Shown: positions 44,646 through 53,350 of the stretch, in pieces
Numbering within the stretch: position 1 is the first letter of the stretch
Layout of the letters: each line of letters opens with the position of its first letter
Assembly: GCA_002307185.1 (NCBI GenBank)
Contig: DBTT01000004.1
Location: 161,994-225,993, forward strand
DNA length: 64,000 nucleotides
Source of the DNA: Bacteroidales bacterium UBA1309
Lineage (GTDB): Bacteria > Bacteroidota > Bacteroidia > Bacteroidales > Dysgonomonadaceae
Reading direction: 5' to 3'
The notes under the pieces: model-generated
Told to the model about the DNA's origin: nothing
What the model saw: only the letters and a program-made list of their open reading frames with translations
Database searches by the model: none
Position numbers and translations under genes: made by a program

Positions 44646-45203
44646 TCAGATTATTTTCAGAAGCTGAAGCAACATTTGCAAGTCCCGGAGTTGGAGGCGG
44701 AGAATCGAATATATATTCTTCTTGTGGGTTTTCACCGTATTGATTGAAATAGAGAGCAAATCGGCTATTTCCCGGTTGGTTTTTCCCTGAATAGAAAAAC
44801 GGACAATTTTTTGTGCCTGCGGATTCAGGTCGGCTATTTTTTGACGGACAATCAAGGCCAATTCTTCGCGAATAATATTTTCCTCCAAAAAATCGCCCGA
44901 CATTATTTCTTGGAGGCCATCCAATCGCTCATGATTGTTTGCATGAGAAACCCTTAATTCATTCAGGCATTTGTTGCGTATGGAGCGGTATAGATACACT
45001 TTGAGGGAAACAATGTCTGAAAAATGCTCGTGTTTCTCCCAATAGGCAATAAACACGTCCTGTATCAGGTCGCGGCACACCTCCTCGTCTTTGACATAAT
45101 GCAATGCAAAAGAGAGAAAATGGGGGAAATAAAGTTGGTAAAGTCGTTTGAATTCCAACTCGTTTCCAGATTGCAATTTAGCTATGGAGATTTTTAGTTC
45201 CAT
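44646..45203 (-). CDS. ECF sigma factor, FecI-like
   Basis: 185 residues. Region 2 reads YQLYFPHFLSFALHYVKDEEVCRDLIQDVFIAYWE and region 4 KIVRFSIQGKTNREIADLLSISINTVKTHKKN with a clear helix-turn-helix. It directs RNA polymerase to the promoters of the receptor operon when FecR frees it. It is the first gene of the minus-strand locus sigma-FecR-TonB receptor-DUF4876-DUF6850. A small hairpin, ACTCT-AAAT-AGAGT, lies at 45216-45229 just before the start, and an imperfect TTCTTTTG -7-like box near 45231-45238 on the minus strand. Confidence 0.93.
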   Translation of the reverse strand: MELKISIAKLQSGNELEFKRLYQLYFPHFLSFALHYVKDEEVCRDLIQDVFIAYWEKHEHFSDIVSLKVYLYRSIRNKCLNELRVSHANNHERLDGLQEIMSGDFLEENIIREELALIVRQKIADLNPQAQKIVRFSIQGKTNREIADLLSISINTVKTHKKNIYSILRLQLRDLQMLLQLLKII

Positions 45204-45462
45204 CTGTTTTTAATGACTCTAAATAGAGTATTACAAAAGAATCAATAAAGAATTATTCGCAAAACAAACTTATTGCCAATTGTTTGGCGACATAAGTAAC
45301 AAAACAATTTGTTGTCGTATAAATCGCATGAAAAATATAAACGCCATGACACAAAAGGCACGACGTTTTTTGCAAATAATTCAATCGGCTGATATACCTC
45401 ACACTGATTCCGTAAGCAAAATATGTGCCTCAGCGGTTTAGCGTTAAAAAAATACGACAATC

Positions 45463-45619
45463 TACTTTTGCAGTTACTTATCTCCTTCAAAGGCATTTCA
45501 ACCGATAAAAATATGACAATAAAACAGCACAAACAATACCAAGAAGTTGCTATTTTCTGTACGGAAACTCATTAGTTTCAGGAATAGCTTTTTATCAATT
45601 TTCAGATAGAAAGCTATTC
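45463..45619 (+). other. Possible short transcript with 20-codon ORF and hairpin (594-bp gap)
   Basis: The gap 45204-45797 between the sigma factor and sufS has no annotated gene. On the plus strand it holds TACTTTTG (45463-45470, a -7-like box with no clear -33), an ORF of 20 codons at 45513-45575 (MTIKQHKQYQEVAIFCTETH) and a 15-bp hairpin at 45582-45619 with one G-T pair and an 8-base loop. The order promoter-ORF-hairpin would suit a small RNA or small protein. A T-run after the hairpin is weak, so the evidence is modest. Confidence 0.35.
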
Positions 45620-45797
45620 TTATTCCATCGTATATTTGCAAGGAGGAAACTTAGCGGATTCACCGAAAGAAGACAATTTGGTTTCTGAATAACAAACCAA
45701 TAGAGCGGGGGAGTATAAAAAACATGCATAAGTGGCAAAAAAAAACGAAACCTATACAAGTTCCGTCCTTTTTTCATATTTTGTCTGGGATAAAACC

Positions 45798-47015
45798 TCA
45801 ACCAAACATCGGGATAATCCGTTCCAAACCGGCAACTAAGCGGTCTATCTCCTCCTTTGTGTTGTAGAAAGCAAAGGATGCACGTACGGTTCCTTCAATG
45901 CCAAGGGCATCCATCAGGGGTTGAGCGCAGTGATGACCCGTACGGACTGCTATGCCCATCTTATCGAGCAACATGCCCATGTCGTAGTGGTGGATGTTTC
46001 CTACCAAAAAAGAAACGACGCCCGTTTTGTAGTCGGCTGTTCCAATTATTCTCATTTTGTCGAACTGCAAGAGTTTTTCTGTGGCATAATCGAGCAGTTT
46101 ATTTTCATAAACATAGATATTTTCCAAGCCGATTGCCGAGACATAATCCAGTGCAGTCGCCAAAGCCGTTGAACCCACATAATCGGGAGTTCCAGCTTCA
46201 AACTTGAAAGGTAATTCATTGTAGGTGGTTTTGGCAAAGGATACGGTGGCAATCATTTCTCCCCCACCCTGATAAGGCGGAAGTTTGTCGAGCCAGTTCT
46301 CCTTGCCGTAAAGAACCCCAACTCCGGTAGGCCCATAGATTTTATGGCCTGAAAAGACCAAAAAGTCACAGTCCAATTTTTGCACGTCAATCGGAGTATG
46401 TTGCACCGACTGGGCAGCATCTATCAGGACAGGAATATTATGAGCATGGGCCGCTTCAATGATTTTCTCCACCGGATTGATCGTCCCCAAAACGTTGGAA
46501 ATGTGCATCACCGAAACTAATTTGGTCTTCTCCGAAAAAAGTTTTTCGAATTCATCCCAAATCAATTCGCCTTTATCATTGATCGGAATCACACGGATTT
46601 TCACGCCAAAAATATCTCCTTGGATTTGCCAAGGAACAATATTGGAATGGTGTTCCATTGTGGAAATAATAATTTCATCGCCAGGTTTGCAAAATTCCCG
46701 GCAAAAGCTGGATGCCACGAGATTAATGGCCTCGGTGGTGCCCCGGGTGAATATGATTTCGCTTTCTTTCCCAGCATGGATAAAATCACGCACTGTACGT
46801 CGGGCTTTTTCGTGTTCATCGGTAGCTGCTTGGCTGAGAAAATGAACCCCTCTGTGAATGTTTGCATTCGTGTTGTAATACATTTCCTCGATTTTCTCCA
46901 CCACACACCTCGGTTTTTGAGTAGTGGCTCCATTGTCGAAATAAACCAACGGCTTACCATAAATTTCGCGGGACAAAATGGGAAAATCTTTTCTTATCTT
47001 TTCTACGTCAAACAT
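45798..47015 (-). CDS. sufS: Cysteine desulfurase SufS
   Basis: 405 residues. PLP enzyme that takes sulfur from cysteine for Fe-S cluster assembly. The PLP lysine is in FSGHKIYGPTGVGVLYG, and the persulfide cysteine is in RTGHHCAQPLMDALG. EHHSNIVPWQ and IDAAQSVQHTPIDVQ are family blocks. It is the last gene of the minus-strand run sufC-sufD-sufS, 102 bp after sufD. A SufE or SufU sulfur-transfer partner is not in view. Confidence 0.96.
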   Translation of the reverse strand: MFDVEKIRKDFPILSREIYGKPLVYFDNGATTQKPRCVVEKIEEMYYNTNANIHRGVHFLSQAATDEHEKARRTVRDFIHAGKESEIIFTRGTTEAINLVASSFCREFCKPGDEIIISTMEHHSNIVPWQIQGDIFGVKIRVIPINDKGELIWDEFEKLFSEKTKLVSVMHISNVLGTINPVEKIIEAAHAHNIPVLIDAAQSVQHTPIDVQKLDCDFLVFSGHKIYGPTGVGVLYGKENWLDKLPPYQGGGEMIATVSFAKTTYNELPFKFEAGTPDYVGSTALATALDYVSAIGLENIYVYENKLLDYATEKLLQFDKMRIIGTADYKTGVVSFLVGNIHHYDMGMLLDKMGIAVRTGHHCAQPLMDALGIEGTVRASFAFYNTKEEIDRLVAGLERIIPMFG

Positions 47016-47117
47016 ACGTATTCCTTTCTTAAATTTTCAGGCTTGGGTTCACCAAGCCTGAATGGTTAATGACCACAAATTTGACATTGTGGCTAACTCT
47101 CCCTTATTCTTGAAAAT

Positions 47118-48467
47118 TTATTTGCATATCAGGCAATTTCCGCAACGGGAAACCTCTCCTTTGAACCTTTGCTCCAACAATTCAAGCAATCTTTCACGTA
47201 CAGAAGGCACACGGATATGTTGCAACACCTCGGCTGCAAATGCTTGCATCAGCATATCGTAAGCTTTTTGCTTGCCGATACCTCTTGAGCGTAAATAGAA
47301 CAAGGCATCTTCGTCCAATTGTCCCGTAGTAAGCCCATGCGAACATTTGACATCGTCGGCATAAATCTCCAATTGTGGCTTGGAAAACATGCGAGCTTGT
47401 GGCGACATGCAGAGATTGCGGTTGGTTTGGTATGCTTGAGTTTTCTGGGCATCTTTTTCCACCAAAATCCTTCCGCAGAATGCACCAATCGCATTGTCTT
47501 GCAAAATATATTTGAACAATTGGGTACTTGTACAGTTTGGCACAGCATGGTCGAGAAACGCATGGTTGTCCACTTGCTGCTCCTTTTCGGCAACCACAAG
47601 CCCGCAAACGGAAGCTTCGGCATGCTCGCCAGCCAATTTGACGCGGTAATTGTTTCTTGTGACGCCACATTCCAACGTCACATTGTTGACCATCACATTG
47701 GATGATGCTTCCTGGTGAACAAAGGTGGATGTGAGCCGCACAACGGCTTCAGAATTTACTTCCAATTCGTAGAAATCAACTTTCGCATTCTTGCCTGCAA
47801 AAATCTCAGTGACCTGAGTAACCAAGAAATTGCTGCTATCCACCGTGTGATCGCAAGCCAAAAGTTTTAGCCTTGCACCATCTTCGACGATGATAAGGAT
47901 GCGGCGGTTAGCGAGATAATCCACGCTGCTTTGCAACAAGTTGATAAGCTGCAAGGGTTTGTCGATCTCAACATTTTTAGGGACATATACCAAAAAACCA
48001 TCTTGTACAAACATCGTGTTGAATGCCACAACACCGTTGTTCTTCACATCGGCTATTTTCCCATAATATTTGGAAAAAATATCGGTATGTGTCTTTGCAA
48101 ACTCGCGAATACTTCCCACATAGACTCCATTGGGAAGTATTGAAACGGGTATATTCTCGTTATAAAATAAATCATTGACAAGGAAAAACAAAAAGGTGGA
48201 TAAATCCGGAACATCACAAATATGAGAAGCATAGGGATTAAAATCTTTACCTAATTGACTTAAGTTCAAGCCATAATCTTTTTCGAAAAACTTGGCAACA
48301 TTGGTATGATGGTAGTCCTCCAATTTTTTGGAGGGAAAGCCTGTTTGGGAAAATTCCCTCAAGGCTTCGTCCCGGTAAATATTCAATCCCTCGGCAGAAT
48401 TCTCATCGATGAGCTTCCTATATTGGGTGAATATGTCAATATATTGTTTTTCTACCATTTCAATCAA
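47118..48467 (-). CDS. sufD: Fe-S cluster assembly protein SufD
   Basis: 449 residues. Right-handed beta-helix scaffold subunit that, with SufB and the ATPase SufC, builds Fe-S clusters. The family's C-terminal part is clear: GRILVEKDAQKTQAYQTNRN, EIYADDVKCSHGLTTGQLDEDALFYLRSRG. Its start overlaps the sufC stop by 8 bp, typical of a coupled operon. SufB, normally the partner encoded before sufC, is not within the window. Confidence 0.95.
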   Translation of the reverse strand: MIEMVEKQYIDIFTQYRKLIDENSAEGLNIYRDEALREFSQTGFPSKKLEDYHHTNVAKFFEKDYGLNLSQLGKDFNPYASHICDVPDLSTFLFFLVNDLFYNENIPVSILPNGVYVGSIREFAKTHTDIFSKYYGKIADVKNNGVVAFNTMFVQDGFLVYVPKNVEIDKPLQLINLLQSSVDYLANRRILIIVEDGARLKLLACDHTVDSSNFLVTQVTEIFAGKNAKVDFYELEVNSEAVVRLTSTFVHQEASSNVMVNNVTLECGVTRNNYRVKLAGEHAEASVCGLVVAEKEQQVDNHAFLDHAVPNCTSTQLFKYILQDNAIGAFCGRILVEKDAQKTQAYQTNRNLCMSPQARMFSKPQLEIYADDVKCSHGLTTGQLDEDALFYLRSRGIGKQKAYDMLMQAFAAEVLQHIRVPSVRERLLELLEQRFKGEVSRCGNCLICK

Positions 48468-49218
48468 AATCTTTAATTAACCAATCGTAACCGCGCTCTT
48501 CGAGCTCAAGGGCCAATTCCGGACCAGCAGATTTGATGATGCGCCCTTTGTAAAGGACATGAACTACATCGGGCTTGATATGATCCAACAAACGTTGGTA
48601 GTGGGTGATAACAATGGTTGCATTGTCTTTGCTACGCAATTTTTGAACGCCCGCAGCCACAATGCGCAAAGCATCAATGTCGAGGCCGGAGTCTGTTTCA
48701 TCCAAGATGGACAAAGTGGGGTTCAGCATCGCCATTTGGAAAATTTCGTTGCGTTTTTTCTCGCCACCCGAAAAGCCTTCGTTCACAGAACGGTTCGAAA
48801 GCGACTTGTCCAATTCCACCAGTTCCCGTTTTTCCTTCATCAACTTGAGGAAGTCGGTGGCTGAAATTGGTTCTAAACCTTTGTATTTACGAGTTTCGTT
48901 GAGTGCCAAACGGATAAAGTTGGTCATGCTTACTCCGGGAATTTCCACCGGATATTGGAAACTGAGGAACAAACCTTCCCCCGCACGTTCTTCCGGATCC
49001 ATTTCGAGCAAATCTTTGCCTTCATAAGTGACACTTCCTTCAGTCACTTCATAATTTGGATTGCCCACCAGAACTGATGCAAGTGTGCTTTTTCCCGAAC
49101 CATTTGGCCCCATGATTGCATGAACTTCACCTTTATTGACCTTGAGGCTAAGGCCTTTAAGTATCTCGTTTCCTTCTACATTTGCGTGTAGATTCTCTAT
49201 ATTCAATAAGTTAGCCAT
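48460..49218 (-). CDS. sufC: Fe-S cluster assembly ATPase SufC
   Basis: 252 residues from the ATG at 49218 (MANLLNIENLHANVEG); in-frame codons up to 49263 are open but add unusual sequence. ABC-type ATPase: Walker A GPNGSGKSTLA, signature SGGEKKRNEIFQMA, Walker B LSILDETDSGLDIDALR, as typical of SufC. Powers cluster assembly by SufB-SufD. It heads the sufC-sufD-sufS run; the gene upstream on this strand is exonuclease III rather than sufB. Confidence 0.96.
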   Translation of the reverse strand: MANLLNIENLHANVEGNEILKGLSLKVNKGEVHAIMGPNGSGKSTLASVLVGNPNYEVTEGSVTYEGKDLLEMDPEERAGEGLFLSFQYPVEIPGVSMTNFIRLALNETRKYKGLEPISATDFLKLMKEKRELVELDKSLSNRSVNEGFSGGEKKRNEIFQMAMLNPTLSILDETDSGLDIDALRIVAAGVQKLRSKDNATIVITHYQRLLDHIKPDVVHVLYKGRIIKSAGPELALELEERGYDWLIKDFD

Positions 49219-49321
49219 TAAATAATATTTAGTTGATATAATAACTTGATTAATTAACAACAAGCAACCCGTTTTGTTTGCTATCCGTGATTGATTCTTT
49301 TTATTCTAAATCCGCATTTTG

Positions 49322-50086
49322 TCAGAAATCCAACTCCACAACTACGGGGCAATGATCTGAAAACTGCAATTCGTTCAGAATTCCCGCCCCTTTTAAGCGA
49401 TATTTTGCTTCTTCGGTGATTAAATGATAATCGATGCGCCAACCGAGGTTCTTCGCCCTTGCTCCTGCCCGATAGCTCCACCAGCTATATTTCTCGGGAC
49501 TCTGGTCGTACTCGCGGAAACTATCGACAAAGCCAGTAGCTATGAATTGGTCAAACCATTCCCGCTCTTCAGGAAGAAAGCCTGACATTTTCGTATGCCG
49601 TTTGGGGTGATTTATGTCAATGGGTTTGTGGCAAATGTTGTAGTCTCCACAAATTAGAAGATGAGGACGTTGTTTCCTCAATTCGTGTATATAGTGGGTG
49701 AAATCGGCTAAAAATTTCATCTTGAAATCTTGCCTCACATCGCCCGTAGTGCCGGATGGGATATAAACGCAAACAATGGAAAAATCACCAAAATCGGCAC
49801 GAAGGACACGGCCTTCCGAATCGTAAACAGGATTTCCCATGCCAACGACAACCCGGTCGGGTCGATAACGCGAAAGAATACCTACGCCACTGTATCCTTT
49901 TTTCTCGGCAGGATGAAAATAGTAGTGGTAGCCTAACGACTGGATGGTGAGCAAATCTATTTGGTCTTCCGTTGCCTTCAGTTCTTGAAGGCATAGCACA
50001 TCAGGCAAATCATCGCCTAACCATTGGAACAACCCTTTGTTCGCCGCTGCGCGTATTCCGTTTACATTGGAAGAAACAACCCTCAT
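49322..50086 (-). CDS. xth: Exodeoxyribonuclease III / AP endonuclease
   Basis: 254 residues. Cuts DNA 5' of abasic sites in base-excision repair and trims 3' ends. Family blocks are in order: VVSSNVNGIRAA, LCLQELKAT with the metal-binding glutamate, VGILSRY, CVYIPSG, LLICGDYNI with the catalytic Asp/Asn, and the final RIDYHLITE and FSDHCPVVVELDF with the His. Located between sufC and the MlaF-type gene on the same strand, with a 104-bp gap to sufC, probably its own unit. Confidence 0.95.
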   Translation of the reverse strand: MRVVSSNVNGIRAAANKGLFQWLGDDLPDVLCLQELKATEDQIDLLTIQSLGYHYYFHPAEKKGYSGVGILSRYRPDRVVVGMGNPVYDSEGRVLRADFGDFSIVCVYIPSGTTGDVRQDFKMKFLADFTHYIHELRKQRPHLLICGDYNICHKPIDINHPKRHTKMSGFLPEEREWFDQFIATGFVDSFREYDQSPEKYSWWSYRAGARAKNLGWRIDYHLITEEAKYRLKGAGILNELQFSDHCPVVVELDF

Positions 50087-50215
50087 ACCAAAATTACATT
50101 TTCACATCAAAACAGCCCGTAAAAAACCTTTTTTTTAAAATAAGGACAAAATGAAAACAAAAAGATTTTGAAAAATTCCATTGCCTTGCTAAAATGTAAA
50201 AATAGGATGTTTTTT

Positions 50216-50986
50216 TTACTTTAGCAAATTTAAAGCCTCTGCTCTTTTTACTTTTTTAAACAAGTCGGAGGCAAATATGAAATCGTTCAATTCCTGATTC
50301 TCGGACTGCATCAAGTCGTCCTTGGTGCCTTCCCATTCTTTTTTGCCTTGGGAAATGAAAATAATCTTATCCCCGATATTCATCACTGAATTCATGTCGT
50401 GGGTGTTGATGACGGTGGTCATGTTGTATTCTAGGGTGATGTCGTGGATCAAATCGTCGATCACAATGGATGTTTGCGGATCTAAGCCCGAATTGGGTTC
50501 GTCACAAAACAAATACTTCGGATTCAGTGCTATGGCACGTGCAATGGCCGCACGTTTCATCATTCCTCCACTGATTTCGGATGGATAGCGATGGCCGGCA
50601 TCTTTGAGCTGGACACGCTCCAAGCAAAATTCGGTGCGTTTGATTTTTTCTTTCCGGGTCAAGTCGGAGAACATCTCCAGTGGGAAAAAGACATTTTCGA
50701 AAACGGTCATGGAGTCGAACAAAGCGGAACCCTGAAACAACATTCCGACTTCACGTCGAAGGGTTTTCACTTCGTTGATACGCATTTTGGTGATATCGCG
50801 TCCGTTGTAGAGAATTTCTCCGGAATCGGGACGATAGAGTCCTACTAAGTTTTTCAACAAAACGGTTTTCCCCGAGCCGCTCCGGCCGATGATTAAATTT
50901 GTTTTTCCTGCTTCAAAGAGAGCATCGATATCATTCAGGACAGTACGCTCTCCAAACGATTTTATGATATGCTTTGCTTCAATCAT
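50216..50986 (-). CDS. mlaF: ABC transporter ATPase, MlaF-like
   Basis: 256 residues. Walker A GRSGSGKTVLLKNL, signature SGGMMKRAAIARA, Walker B KYLFCDEPNSGLDPQTS, and the H-loop in VINTHDMNSV, all as in MlaF/Ttg2A. Energises phospholipid traffic between outer and inner membranes. Overlaps the permease gene by 4 bp (coupled). A substrate-binding MCE protein (MlaD) is not seen next to the pair here. Confidence 0.9.
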   Translation of the reverse strand: MIEAKHIIKSFGERTVLNDIDALFEAGKTNLIIGRSGSGKTVLLKNLVGLYRPDSGEILYNGRDITKMRINEVKTLRREVGMLFQGSALFDSMTVFENVFFPLEMFSDLTRKEKIKRTEFCLERVQLKDAGHRYPSEISGGMMKRAAIARAIALNPKYLFCDEPNSGLDPQTSIVIDDLIHDITLEYNMTTVINTHDMNSVMNIGDKIIFISQGKKEWEGTKDDLMQSENQELNDFIFASDLFKKVKRAEALNLLK

Positions 50987-51732
50987 TGCATCATCAAATT
51001 GGTTAGAACTAAGTCGGATATCAAGATCAGCACGCTGCTTATCACAACGGCATTGGTGCTTGCTTTGCCTACTTCAAGCGAGCCTCCTTCTACATAATAG
51101 CCAAAAAACGCCGACACCGAAGAGATAATGGCTCCAAAACATATCGATTTGATGATCGAATACCAAACATAAAAAGGCTTGAAAAAGGATTGTATCCCGT
51201 ATTCAAAATCGGCAACCGGTACGATGTGGGTGAAGTGGCAAACAAAATATCCTCCCAGCAGACCCAGCACCATGCTCAAAACCACCAAAATAGGTATAAA
51301 TGTCATAAGTGCAACGATCTTGGGAAGGATCAAATAATTGGCAGAATTGACCCCCATGATCTCAAGGGCATCAATTTGTTCCGTTACTCTCATCGTACCA
51401 ATTTCGGAGGCGATATTGGAGCCTACTTTTCCGGCCAGAATCAACGACATGATGGAAGAAGAAAATTCCAACACGATGATTTCCCGGGAAACAAACCCCA
51501 CCGTGTAGCGGGGAAGGAAGCCGTTGTCCATATTCAATGCTATCTGGACTACGATTACTGCTCCTATGAAAAAGGAAATGATTATCACGATCCCGATAGA
51601 ATCAAACCCTAATTTTTGCACCTCGTTAATATATTGTCGAAAAGCCGTGCTCCATTTCTGAGGAAAAGAGAGTACCTTCTTCATCAGAAGAACATATTTT
51701 CCGACATCTTCAAAAAAATTTGCCAATACCAT
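50983..51732 (-). CDS. mlaE: ABC transporter permease, MlaE-like
   Basis: 249 residues with five to six membrane helices. Family blocks: GFDSIGIVIIISFFIGAVIVVQIALN, REIIVLEFSSSIMSLILAGKVGSNIASEIGTM, VTEQIDALEIMGVNSANYLILP. Inner-membrane subunit of phospholipid transport. A TATATTTG -7 box lies upstream on the minus strand at 51836-51843. First gene of the permease-ATPase pair. Confidence 0.92.
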   Translation of the reverse strand: MVLANFFEDVGKYVLLMKKVLSFPQKWSTAFRQYINEVQKLGFDSIGIVIIISFFIGAVIVVQIALNMDNGFLPRYTVGFVSREIIVLEFSSSIMSLILAGKVGSNIASEIGTMRVTEQIDALEIMGVNSANYLILPKIVALMTFIPILVVLSMVLGLLGGYFVCHFTHIVPVADFEYGIQSFFKPFYVWYSIIKSICFGAIISSVSAFFGYYVEGGSLEVGKASTNAVVISSVLILISDLVLTNLMMQ

Positions 51733-51835
51733 ATGCTAAAAATCAGCTAATTAAATTGTTGCTTAATGCTTGCGGAAATAAAATCAATTGGGCTGGGAAA
51801 ACCGAACCTGATTTTATCGCGAATAAATATGCTTG

Positions 51836-51843
51836 CAAATATA
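51836..51843 (-). promoter_or_regulatory. -7 promoter box for mlaE-mlaF
   Basis: Minus-strand TATATTTG matches TAnnTTTG, 104 bp upstream of the permease ATG. No clear TTTG at -33. Confidence 0.4.
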
Positions 51844-51919
51844 CATCATTATTTTGCGATACGAGGCATTTCGGTTTCAAAATCAAGCGCGATAAACCTC
51901 CAAAGGGGTTGCCTGAGGG

Positions 51920-53281
51920 TTACCCGAACAACTCCCGAAACGCTTCTTCCACCTTCCTAACCGGTACAATGTCGATGCCCACTTTCGAGGAAAAACCCTT
52001 CAGGTTGTTGTCGGGAATAAGAATTTTGCGGAAGCCGAGTTTTTCTGCTTCCAGAATGCGTTGTTCGATGCGGTTGACTGGGCGGATTTCCCCTGAAAGG
52101 CCCACTTCTCCCGCTATGCAGGTGTTTTGATTGACCGAAATATCCAAGCTGGAAGAAAGCACAGACGTGATAACCGACAGATCGATGGCCGGATCATTCA
52201 CCTTAAGGCCTCCGGCAATGTTTAGGAAAACATCTTTTTGTGCCAATTTGAACCCTGCCCGCTTTTCAAGCACTGCCAGCAGCATGTTCATCCTCCGGCT
52301 GTCGAAACCTGTGGCTGAACGTTGGGGCGTGCCGTAAGCGGCCGTGCTAACCAACGCTTGCGTTTCGATAAGAAAAGGGCGAACCCCTTCGATGGCTGCG
52401 GCGATGGTGATGCCACTCAGCCCATCGTGGTTTTGTGTGAGCAAGAGTTCGGAAGGATTGCTCACTTCGCGCAGTCCGTTTTGCCTCATCTCATAAATTC
52501 CGAGTTCGGAAGTGCTTCCAAAACGATTTTTGATGCTTCGCAAAATGCGGTACATGTAATGCTGGTCGCCTTCGAATTGGAGCACCGTGTCCACGATATG
52601 TTCCAACACTTTGGGTCCAGCGATGTTTCCTTCCTTGTTGATGTGGCCTATTATCAGTACGGGCGTTCCCGTTTGCTTTGCAAATTTGAGGATGGTTGCA
52701 GAACATTCGCGCACTTGCGAAACGCTTCCGGGCGAAGATTCCACACTCTCACTGTAGATGGTTTGGATGGAATCGATAATCACCATCTGGGGCGATGTGT
52801 TTTTTATATGCACCAATATTTGTTCCAGATTGGTTTCGCAGACAATGTAACAACTTTGATTGTTGGGGTTGATGCGGTCGGCACGCATTTTGAGTTGGCG
52901 TGCACTTTCTTCGCCCGACACATACAATGTTTTCAGGTGGTTGATTCCCAGAACAGTTTGCAGCACCAAGGTGGATTTTCCGATTCCAGGTTCTCCGCCA
53001 ATCAACACCAGGGAGCCGGGCACCAATCCACCGCCCAATACGCGGTTGAATTCATCGTCTTTCATGTCGATACGGGCTTCTTCGCTGGTTTCCACATCCT
53101 TCAGCAGCAACGGTTTTCCTTCTTGGCGTTCGAATGGAAGCGGTATCTTTTGGGAAGTTGAAGGTGCGATTATTTCTTCCACATAGGAATTCCACTCGCC
53201 ACAAACCGGACATTTTCCGAGCCATTTGGGCGAATCATTTCCACAACTGGAACACACATATGCTGTTTTTGATTTTGCCAT
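51920..53281 (-). CDS. radA: DNA repair protein RadA
   Basis: 453 residues, normal length. N-terminal zinc finger (CSSCGNDSPKWLGKCPVCGEW), RecA-like ATPase with Walker A GGEPGIGKST and the RadA-specific KNRFG motif, then the Lon-protease-like domain (GGLKVNDPAIDLSVITSVLSS). Drives branch migration in recombination. Stands alone on the minus strand between the Mla pair and the secreted protease. Confidence 0.96.
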   Translation of the reverse strand: MAKSKTAYVCSSCGNDSPKWLGKCPVCGEWNSYVEEIIAPSTSQKIPLPFERQEGKPLLLKDVETSEEARIDMKDDEFNRVLGGGLVPGSLVLIGGEPGIGKSTLVLQTVLGINHLKTLYVSGEESARQLKMRADRINPNNQSCYIVCETNLEQILVHIKNTSPQMVIIDSIQTIYSESVESSPGSVSQVRECSATILKFAKQTGTPVLIIGHINKEGNIAGPKVLEHIVDTVLQFEGDQHYMYRILRSIKNRFGSTSELGIYEMRQNGLREVSNPSELLLTQNHDGLSGITIAAAIEGVRPFLIETQALVSTAAYGTPQRSATGFDSRRMNMLLAVLEKRAGFKLAQKDVFLNIAGGLKVNDPAIDLSVITSVLSSSLDISVNQNTCIAGEVGLSGEIRPVNRIEQRILEAEKLGFRKILIPDNNLKGFSSKVGIDIVPVRKVEEAFRELFG

Positions 53282-53350
53282 AGTTTCTTTCGGTTAGCAG
53301 TCATCAGTTAGCAAACCTTTCTGAATTTAAAGATTGACGGTCATGAGGTT

